DNA from: Schistosoma haematobium
Lineage: Eukaryota; Platyhelminthes; Trematoda; Strigeidida; Schistosomatidae
Assembly: GCF_000699445.3 (NCBI RefSeq)
Contig: NC_067198.1
Span: 8,492,801 to 8,556,800 of the forward strand
Length of the DNA stretch: 64,000 nt
Reading direction: 5' to 3'
Shown here: positions 56,002-64,000 of the stretch, piece by piece
Position numbering within the stretch: the stretch's first letter is position 1
Layout: the number at the start of each line of letters is the position of its first letter
Translations under genes and position numbers: made by a program
The notes under the pieces: model-generated
The model's input: only the letters and a program-made list of their open reading frames with translations
Databases searched by the model: none
What the model was told of the DNA's origin: nothing

Positions 56002-58009
56002 ATGGTATCTTGATGAAGATTGGTTTATTGTTTTAGTGTGTACTGCAAAATGAATGTATCGTAATTTTGTACTTCATTTTCCTGCAGACATTTTTCACCA
56101 TCGTAGTTTTTTGACATTCATGGTTCAAATTAATCTATAGAAGTGTTTTCTTTCAAACTTAAATGTAAAAATGAATCGAATAATTATTGGAATATAAATA
56201 GCTTATATATATGAATATAATATACTATTTACCAGCAAACCTGGATTTATATAATCAAGATGCCTAGGTTCTCAATAGGTTCTCGAAGTCCTAATAAAAA
56301 TTTATGGACGACGAAGATCGATTATATCGAGAGTGAAACAGGTATCATTGATGGTATTGCATAATATTCCAGTAATATCATGAATCAATAGAAGTTAATA
56401 ATGTAAATTATTTGATTTTAACTCGGTTATAATCACGTGGCGTACCTTCTGTGATTCCTGAATACTTTCGATACGACTTCATTTATGATCTTGAGTGGAC
56501 ACTTCCGAAGAGTTCCAAACATGTCCTGTATAACTGTGTGTAGACCTAGAAATGTATAAGGAATTCCTAATACTGTTTACGGGCTACGCAACTACCTCAA
56601 ACAGTTTTTGCAACTAAGTAATTGTTCACCGATTGTAATGTTCAGATGATTTGTGTATATTGTTGTGATATAAATAATCTGGGATATTTATTTATATTCT
56701 CTAAGAACAAATTTGACTTTAAATGAGTCAACTGGTTACATATCATCTGATTCATTCATATTATACTGAAAAACCCAAGAACCAGTCTAAGTGCTGATGT
56801 CATTCAGTAGTATATTGAATTTTTTATATCTAACTTTGTTTCGTATGTGTACAAACAATGGATGAACACTTGACTAGTCGAACAATTTCTATGTTGAACT
56901 AAATTTGAGGTAGGCGATCAGAATGAAAGTCTGAATAAAATTATTATGATCCATATAAATTATTGTCTAGGATGAAGAAATGTACTTTACTTTATCGATC
57001 AATACAATACATAGTTTTTGTTGATTAATTACTGATAATAATCAACATAGATGAATTACTTTTTGGCAAGCTAGACGTTTTGTTAGATAGATAATCACAA
57101 ATATTACTTATCAACAATATAGTAGTAGTGTGATACATTATAAGTGACCAATGGTTCTACAGAAAAAAATTACATGGACAAACATGTATTTTTCGCTGAC
57201 GTTTTACTAATTTTTATTAGTTCTCAGTAAGAGATTTCACAACAAAAATTTTTTGTGTGACTAAACAGATCACGACAAGTAGATTTTACATCAACAACTA
57301 CAAGTTTGTGGCTTCAGTTGTTTGGTGTTGAGTTTTAGTAATTTGAAAGGGAAATACAGTGTTCACACTTGAGATCGTATGTCTTTTAATCGACTTCATG
57401 ATGCTAACTTCGTAGCGACTTTCTAGATTCTAAGATTACTCTTAAAATTAAGCCTCGAATGAAGAGTAAAGGGACAAAGTGAAAGTAAGCGCATTACTTC
57501 AAGATCCATTAATGTACAGTAAACAAAACAGTTGTATGTTAGTAACCTTTAACCTCTGGAAACTGAAAACGTGTTAAATTTAGTATCAAACTAAGTAATT
57601 ACTAAGTCAGAGTATCCCGAATTCTAAATCAGGTTTTTAGAATTTTTCTTGATGTATACTGATTAGGCTTAACATTCTCAGCCTTTATCTGACTTTTGAA
57701 AATCCTACAGGAGAACTCTCAGTGGGTTCTGAACAGATCGCAAGACGGTTACTACATAATCACTTTATTTTATTTCATATTTTAGATACCCCATTGACAT
57801 TCACGTACGATGTTGAGTTTAATAGTAATATTAACTAGGTCCCTTGATTATATAATTACCCTTTTGTTAAAAATGTTTATTTTGTTTCTTAATTATCATT
57901 TATAGCATCACCCACTTGTTTATATGATCTGATTTTCAACATATAAATACCATCGGTATTTAGTTATGTGAAGATCACAGAATTTTTATATCATGAAATG
58001 CTCCTAACC
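56002..58009. other. Intergenic, nothing recognised
   Basis: AT-rich, no supported feature. Confidence 0.45.
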
Positions 58010-58165
58010 AGATCAGTGTTGTAAATTAAGAAACATTGGACAGCTGTTCCATCCTAGTATTGAACCGTTTAGCAATGTGCACTCACGACCTTGTCACAGG
58101 GAATCTAACCCAGTACTTTTACAAAATCCTGTTCTGATAGTAACCATTTGGTCACTAATGACTAA
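58010..58165 (-). mobile_element. Hammerhead SINE relic, minus strand, left member of a head-to-head pair
   Basis: In reverse: ACTGGGTTAGATTCCCTGTG (decayed B box), GGTCGTGAGTGCACATTGCT, CAATACTAGGATGGAACAGC and TGTCCAATGTTTC. It keeps the framework of the hammerhead half with a broken core. Confidence 0.6.
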
Positions 58166-58249
58166 ATTTGGGAAGGAATCTCGAGAGTTTAAGTAAAACG
58201 CCGTGACCAGTAGAATTTGACTATGTCGGGTGTGAATCAGTCTTCGACC
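58166..58249. other. Spacer between head-to-head SINEs
   Basis: About 85 bp between the left SINE relic and the leader of the right one. Confidence 0.4.
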
Positions 58250-58475
58250 GTCGGCAATGGAAGATGGTTCGATAATATCGCGAACTGAATGAATATAGAC
58301 GTACTCACCACTGTGTGGTGGCTCAGTGGTCTGGAGGCATGGATTTCGCCGTGAAACCGGAGGGTCTTAGGCTCAGTTTGCTGTGTCAGCGTCGTGGACA
58401 GTCCCATACTAGAATAAAACAAGTATCCAGTTCCTACTGATTCTTAGTGGTGGTCTACTTAGGGTTGATTCAGGG
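58250..58475 (+). mobile_element. Hammerhead SINE, plus strand, hammerhead partly deleted
   Basis: Leader CAATGGAAGATGGTTCGATA, tRNA-like GTGGTGGCTCAGTGGTCTGG, then GCGTCGTGGACAGTCCCATA, CTAGAATAAAACAAGTATCC and AGTTCCTACTG. The CUGANGA core has been deleted, leaving helix II next to GTGGA. Confidence 0.65.
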
Positions 58476-59419
58476 AGCAACAACAGAAATTAGAGTAGAA
58501 TAACATGATTTCATCATATTTCGTCAGATCCTTTTTAGCTGCTTACAACTTGTGGTATCTAAAAATCAAGATTGCTGAGTTGAAAATATTAAAGTAGATG
58601 AATTTGGTTGTAAGTCGCTGTGATCGCAAATGCGTAAATAAATTTTGGGGACCAAATAAAAACCTGAAATATCTTTGTGTAAAAGTGTAAAATAGCATTC
58701 TAAAACACCAATATCAATAAAAGCTATGACCAAAGGTCTAGAAATGATTGGTTAAGTAGTCAAAAAATGGTATTGATAAGTAAGAATAAAATGCTTCGAT
58801 GTCATTTAGTTGACGCTAAAACTATTAAACTGGAAAAAAGCCAAAAAAGTGACGTAAAAACCAGTCGATTAAGTGGAAGACGTTAAATAAATTTAATGAC
58901 GTAACGAAATGAAGTTTAAGTTGTCGAGGCAGAGAAAGATAAATAACTGTTTCTTGAATACGTAAATGAGATTCCTGATTCCTGTCAGGAATAGCATCAA
59001 CAAACTCCAGAAGACTGGGGTTTGGTTGTTTATTAATTAAGGTATCGACTTGATATTTTCTGTCCAAGAGATGCCCAGAGATTGTGCTATTCAAAGTACT
59101 TCTCCTTTTAGACAGAAGACTTTTTAAACATGTCAAAAGAAACTAATATAATCTTTCCTTTCTGCTCGACTAATGTAGCTGCTTTGGTGTATATATGTAA
59201 ATTTATAGACACAATCGGGGGTAATATGAAGAGGGTAATTGCTAAAATTGACTAAATTATTTATTATCCTACATCGAAATTCAGGTTTAGTAGTTTGCCT
59301 GCTGAGTAGGTTCTGACTGGCGCAGTGTTAAGCTCTCAATTGATTACTCCTGAAGCATTGTCCCTTTTGAAGCTGAGATGCAGAAAGATGGGTACTTTAT
59401 TGAGTGTAACAGTATCTGA
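58476..59419. other. Intergenic, nothing recognised
   Basis: The minus-strand frame 59136-58825 (103 codons) reads SLLSKRRSTLNSTISGHLLD and resembles a piece of LINE or phage-like protein only vaguely. It was not assigned. Confidence 0.35.
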
Positions 59420-59645
59420 CTTGGATTGGTTGATGTTAGAAACTGTCACCATTGGATGCCGGCTCAGTGGTCCAGTTGGTTAAGCGTTCGCGCGCGAGAC
59501 CGAAGGCCCTGGGTTCGAGTCCCGCTCGCGGGATCGTGGATGCGCACTGCTGAGGAGTCCCACAGTAGGACGAAACGGCCGTCCAGTGCTTCCAGGTTTT
59601 CAATTGTGATGGTCTAACATCAATAGGTTCATGATCTCAATCAAA
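59420..59645 (+). mobile_element. tRNA-derived SINE with intact hammerhead ribozyme
   Basis: Parts in order: leader GATTGGTTGATGTTAGAAAC, tRNA-like half GGCTCAGTGGTCCAGTTGGT (A box) to CTGGGTTCGAGTCCCG (B box GGTTCGAGTCC), a GC-rich CGCTCGCGGG stem, the hammerhead (59544-59589), and a 3' tail GATGGTCTAACATCAATAGG then TTCATGATCTCAATC. This is the best-preserved copy of the second hammerhead SINE group here. It would be transcribed by RNA polymerase III from its internal boxes. Confidence 0.85.
59544..59589 (+). ncRNA. Hammerhead ribozyme, complete and apparently intact (type I)
   Basis: Helix I GCACTG (59544-59549) pairs perfectly with CAGTGC (59584-59589). Core CTGAGGA is at 59550-59556. 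Helix II GTCC (59557-59560) pairs with GGAC (59568-59571) around a 7 base loop. GAAA is at 59572-59575, whose last A opens helix III ACG (59575-59577)/CGT (59580-59582) with a 2 base loop. GTC cleavage falls after C59583. All invariant core residues are present. The very short helix III is like that of known Sm-alpha hammerheads and may require a dimer or tertiary contacts for good activity. Confidence 0.85.
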
Positions 59646-61964
59646 AACTTAATAATCTCCACAACCTATATACTTGTTATATGTAGTTTTCTTAAAATTC
59701 TTAATATACTTCTGTGTCTGGAAGTTGTTTCTTAAGCACTTTTCAGTACTCATCAATTTTTCCCGAATTCATCATTGATGTATATTTTATCTATGCTATA
59801 AAATACTGTTTTGATCAATGCTTTCTTAAAACTGTTTGTGACAAAAAGTCTGTTCTTTAAGGTCCTACTATAGTAATCATGTAAGTTTGGTAGGTAAGAA
59901 TACAGTTACAAAGATACGAGAGTGAAGTCATACAACTAACCGTAGGTTGTTTTTTATGGATTATCAGGACTTCCGATATCGGTATTTTCTCATGGACAGT
60001 AGGTTTGTGAAGTATCAAACTAATACGACAAAAATCACCAACCAAAACTTTTACCTGTGACCAGCCCTAGGCTATTGTGTTTCGCTCTGTAGTCACACTC
60101 CGAAACTGAAAATGTCTCGATATAAAATTCACTTCCTTTTTCAAATTATTTAGCATTATATATCCTTCCACAGTGAAATAAATCGGAAAGCTCCAAAAGT
60201 CCACAGAACTTTAACAGTACTCTAGCTAATCTTCTCTTCAACAAATTATCCTCCTTGATTCCTAGTATTACTTCTGTCCCTGTTATCAATCTTCTTCTAG
60301 TTTCGTCTTCTATCTTACATGCAAGAGGTGCTAACGGCCCTTTCTTATGATATGCCTACCGTTGTACAGTGCGGTAACTATTTGCTAAAGCCTGAAATGT
60401 TCAAGCCCTATATCCGAGTGGACAATTTATTTAACTTGTCTTAGAATTTCATGTCATCTATGTTTTCCATGTCCTCTAAATCCCGATACAGGCCGTGGTA
60501 ATGGCAATACGCTTTAAATTGCTTAACCATTAAATTTAATTTTTTTTAGGGTATTGGGTTTCAGAACGAATACTTGGTCAATTTTATATTCAATAATTTT
60601 TATTTCATTTCAAACTCTTACCCAGCATTATTATTAATCAGGCATCTAGAAATGAGAGATCATCTTTTTCTTCTCCTTTTAGGGTGAATGTGGTAAATGG
60701 ATAAATACTGACGAATTTATCAACCTTACTGTATAAAAATCATGAATGTATCATCTTTGTAGTTATTGTAGAATCCTATCTTGTTGACAAGTACGTTAAT
60801 GAGACTGTCCTCGAGTTTTACTTGGAGTAAGAATAACGGCTTCATTTTGTTGCCAGGATGATAAAATTATTTTAATCTGAGAAGGGAATTATGATAGAGT
60901 ATATTGATTTGTCAGAAATTGTTGACAGATCATTGGTAAAATTAAAAAATTCGTATTTTACTACTTATGTGGTGTGTGCTACTTATATTGACATAAGTAG
61001 TATATGATGTTAGTCGTGAATAGAAGGTCTGGCGACAGAGAGACAAAATAATCGAACAGTAAAGAATGGAAACAGAATGCAATATGTATGAAAATGCAAG
61101 AACAATGAAGTCTGAGTCATTTTGATACAATCGGTGGACATTTTGCAAATTAAGCATTTACTTTATGATTGTTATATTTTATTAACAAGTCCTGTAATTT
61201 TGTGCTAAATACATTTGATTGTGAACATCCTCTGCAATATAGCTCAATGAATGACAATGAAAGCTTATATTTTGCAACATTTGGTTAATATTAATCTTGG
61301 TGCGTAAGACTAATTCTTCAACATAGTTTATAAGAACATAGATGTCAGTCTAACTTGGAAAAGTACTTAATAAAGAATTACATAAATTTAAAAAATTACT
61401 CCTCTTACAATTAGACAGGTTATACTTAATAAATAACCCGACATGTTTTAATGGAATGTTAGTTGGAACATTCGCTCAGAATGTCTGCCAGTCAATCAAA
61501 CAATCGAAGACTGTTTATCCGTGATAAACCATTACTTATGAATTTCAGAGTATATACTTTTATAAGGTTTATAATATACTTAGCTAGCTAATTTGGGATC
61601 ATTGTTAGTACGAGTTCATACATTGAAATCAACATCTGTCAGAAGATAAGCATATGAAAATTTCATCTACAAGACCACGTCCTATGTTGAAGTTTACGGA
61701 TAAACATCACAAGTTGGTTTTTCAGAAATGCACATTCTGTTGAAACTAAGCTAACACCATGTTTCCATTCATAAATTAGGATATAATTAGTATTCGAAAT
61801 TCTATAACTAACGACCGTCAATAATTAGATATAATAATGTAATAATGTTTCGAAAAATATTTCTTCCAAGTAACTAAAATGTGTATTTAGACTGTTAAAT
61901 ATTATTATCTGTATAGGGGGTGGTGGGGATTGTTAAGCTTTGATAGAGTTTATTAATGGATCAA
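59646..61964. other. Intergenic, nothing recognised
   Basis: AT-rich, no supported gene. Confidence 0.45.
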
Positions 61965-62117
61965 TGGCAGACCAATATTGAAAACCTGGAAGAACTGGAC
62001 AGCCGTTTCTTCCTAGTATGGGACTCGTGAGCAGTACATACCCACGACTCTGCATCCGGGATTTGAACCTATGACATTCAGTCTCGCACGTGGATGTAGT
62101 CACTCACTGCAAACAAT
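61965..62117 (-). mobile_element. Hammerhead SINE, minus strand, left member of a head-to-head pair
   Basis: In reverse: CGTGCGAGACTGAATGTCAT, AGGTTCAAATCCCGGATGCA (near-intact B box), GTCGTGGGTATGTACTGCTC, then ACGAGTCCCATACTAGGAAG and AAACGGCTGTCCAGTTCTTC. GAAA is kept but the core CUGANGA reads CTCACGA. Confidence 0.7.
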
Positions 62118-62365
62118 GGAGGACGATCGTGCAATATCGTAGATTGGTTGAAGTTAGACATTAACATCGTTGTATGTCGGTTTGGTGGTCTAGAAGTTAG
62201 GCGTCCGCAAGCGAGAATAAAGTTCGAGTCCCGGGTGCGGTATTGTGGATGTGCATCGCTCAAGAGTCCCATGCTAGGACAAAACGGCCACCCAGTTCTT
62301 TCAAGTTTTCAATGGTGGTTTAACATTGATCTACTCATGATCTCAGTGTTAAATATGATTTAAGT
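62118..62365 (+). mobile_element. Hammerhead SINE, plus strand, right member of a head-to-head pair
   Basis: Leader GATTGGTTGAAGTTAGACAT, tRNA-like GGTGGTCTAGAAGTTAGGCG with B-box region AAGTTCGAGTCCCGGG, hammerhead region GCATCGCTCAAGAGTCCCAT, GCTAGGACAAAACGGCCACC and CAGTTC, then the tail GGTTTAACATTGATCTACTC. Core and GAAA are mutated. Confidence 0.7.
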
Positions 62366-63411
62366 TGACAAATCCAATTTATATTAAAGACTTGATAACT
62401 GAAATCGAGATCGTATGAATTTTCAACAAATTTGTGACCAGCAGCTTCGGAGTCACTCCAACACTTACCGCTAACGTTTTCTCAATAAATCAGTCTGTGG
62501 AACCTGAGATACCTTACCTACTTCTTATTTCTTTCTAATACAGTTCGATTTTGGTTAAACACGGGGATCTGGCCTTCAGAAATGTTATAATGAAGAACAG
62601 AACAACTAGATATCTCGTCCGATTATTCGAATTCTCTATAATCTACATCTGTCAATCTTATTCACCGACCCGTTAGTCAAGATATGCAAATTAAATGTTC
62701 ATCTCTCTCCAAACTTAGATTTATAAGTGACTATTAAAACTGGATGAAATCTGTAAGAGTCATTGTCCTTAAATTTACAAAATTTTATTTGTTAAAACAG
62801 TCAATAATATCGTATTTCTACTGAACATATTCAAGATATGTTTATTTATGAATAAAAAGATTTACAAAATTTCAAAATCATTAGAAGTTCACAAAAAAAA
62901 TGTTCCTAGAAATTTAACACTAGTTTCCACTACATGATAACATTATAAATGAAGTTATTATAAACCAGCATGTACTGAAAATCGTATTCAGAACCATTAT
63001 TACTTCAGTGATCAAACGATGAATATTCATATATATAAGAGGTAAATCTATAAAATCATATTTTTTATTCATATTGATTATAATATAGTTTATTGATAAA
63101 ATCATCACATCGTTATGATTATACAGCACTGTGTTTTTACTCACTCATTATTTATGTAGGGATTAAAATTTGTATTTATATTGAACTTTGTATCTTTATC
63201 ACATTTCAATTGAACAGTATGAAGTGATTTTCATTTGAATAAACTTAGAGAAATAAATATATGTATTGATACAAGGTTTGGTGTAGGCATGTATCAATAT
63301 TTGTATAACTTTATATATGTATATCTAATACCGGTACCATGATTGGTTCAAATAGTCTATTAAAATATTTTTAATCACTAAGTATTAACTACAATTTATG
63401 TAACAAGAAAT
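62366..63411. other. Upstream region of the gene at 63412
   Basis: AT-rich. Presumably contains the promoter and 5' UTR of the next gene. No motif is certain. Confidence 0.4.
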
Positions 63412-64000
63412 ATGAAATTATTAAATCAAATTAGAAATATCACACTACTAATGTACCATAAATTTCATAATTTATTTAATTCAAATAATAAATCTTTAGC
63501 ATATTTTATAATTATCATGTTTATTACAATTTTGTATTATTCAATTCTAATGAAACTAATAAATCCTGAAGTTACATATATAATTGCTCCAACTTCATCT
63601 GGGGTATTTATACAATTTACAAACAATTCATTATCAGCAAATTATACTACTGAAATTGTGACACATCGTATAACTAGTTCAACCCCTATAATTACCACTA
63701 AAACTTTTCATCCTCAACGCCGTCACCATCATCATCACCATCATCGTCGTCGTCCACGTTATGGTCACAAAAAAATGAGATTGAGAAAAGTAAAGTCATT
63801 GAACATCATCAAGTCAAAGTTTCAAGTACATTCAAGATTAAATTGGAAAACTAAAAACAATAATGATGTTTTATCACAAAAATTTTTTCCTCCATTATAT
63901 CTTAATCATTCATTTTGTTTAAATCAATCTAATTTTCATATTGATAATGAAAAATATATTAAATTTAAAAAATATCGACAAATTATAAATTTACCTAATG
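63412..64000 (+). CDS. Predicted type II membrane protein, 5' part, runs off the window
   Basis: The first ATG after an in-frame stop (TAA 63379-63381) opens a frame of 196 codons still open at 63999. The N-terminus has about 28 mostly polar residues, then one hydrophobic segment (about 29-47, AYFIIIMFITILYYSIL) as a signal anchor. A Ser/Thr-rich stem with sequons NNS and NYT follows, then a His/Arg run at about 103-114 (RRHHHHHHHRRRP), a basic stretch, and two more sequons NHS and NQS around Cys169 (LNHSFCLNQS). This layout resembles Golgi glycosyltransferases or sulfotransferases, but the catalytic domain is beyond the window and the family is not proven. Codon use is very AT-rich. No repeats overlap it. 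Confidence 0.7.
   Translation, partial: MKLLNQIRNITLLMYHKFHNLFNSNNKSLAYFIIIMFITILYYSILMKLINPEVTYIIAPTSSGVFIQFTNNSLSANYTTEIVTHRITSSTPIITTKTFHPQRRHHHHHHHRRRPRYGHKKMRLRKVKSLNIIKSKFQVHSRLNWKTKNNNDVLSQKFFPPLYLNHSFCLNQSNFHIDNEKYIKFKKYRQIINLPN

Noticed and set aside
59453..59540. Bona fide tRNA gene
   Set aside because: A and B boxes are present, but the acceptor stem does not close and the sequence runs straight into the hammerhead and SINE tail. The same arrangement is dispersed in many copies.
1..64000. CRISPR array or bacterial-type operon
   Set aside because: No regularly spaced repeats with unique spacers. Spliced genes and LINE/SINE content show a eukaryotic genome.

Overview
The window reads as AT-rich nuclear DNA of a schistosome blood fluke (Schistosoma sp.; I cannot settle the species). 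Three things point there: several families of non-LTR retroelements typical of schistosomes, tRNA-derived SINEs carrying hammerhead ribozymes (the Sm-alpha type), and a conserved gene split by introns of only 32 and 37 nt. Most of the window is repeats and non-coding DNA. Few host genes are visible.

Layout. 1-430: inverted fragment of a CR1/Jockey-like LINE. 2.1-7.7 kb: a nearly complete copy of the same LINE (ORF1, endonuclease, reverse transcriptase) broken by two small frameshifts and a substituted catalytic Asp. 8.9-9.5 kb: another RT relic on the minus strand. 9.8-15.6 kb: a rearranged Ty3/gypsy-like element on the minus strand (Gag, RT, RNase H and integrase remnants, with LTR pieces inside). 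16.2-18.5 kb: RTE-like LINE copy A, internally deleted, ending about 190 bp before a complete gene for the V-ATPase 16 kDa proteolipid subunit c (18742-19272). 21.7 kb: a possible terminal exon. 23.4-27.0 kb: a second RTE-like family (copy B) split by a ~450 bp nested insertion. 29.7-32.9 kb: RTE copy C, full length with a 16 bp target-site duplication. 37.7-38.2 kb: an LTR with an adjacent primer-binding-like site. 38.4-38.9 kb: an RTE fragment (copy E). 39.3-40.4 kb: RTE copy D. 40.7-42.4 kb: a Penelope-like RT on the minus strand. 46.0-49.2 kb: RTE copy G. 51.4-51.9 kb: RTE copy F. 52.3 kb: an (AAGT)n microsatellite. 53-62.4 kb: mostly AT-rich DNA with SINEs. 63412 to the window end: the 5' part of a gene for a predicted type II membrane protein.

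The only gene whose function is clear is the V-ATPase proteolipid, a housekeeping proton-channel ring subunit. Nothing resembling an operon or a multi-gene system is visible. The most interesting content lies in the mobile DNA: an intact-looking hammerhead ribozyme inside a SINE, two hammerhead SINE groups whose helix I differs by compensating changes, repeated head-to-head SINE pairs, and a ~575 bp tract that appears identical between two otherwise diverged LINE copies 13 kb apart.
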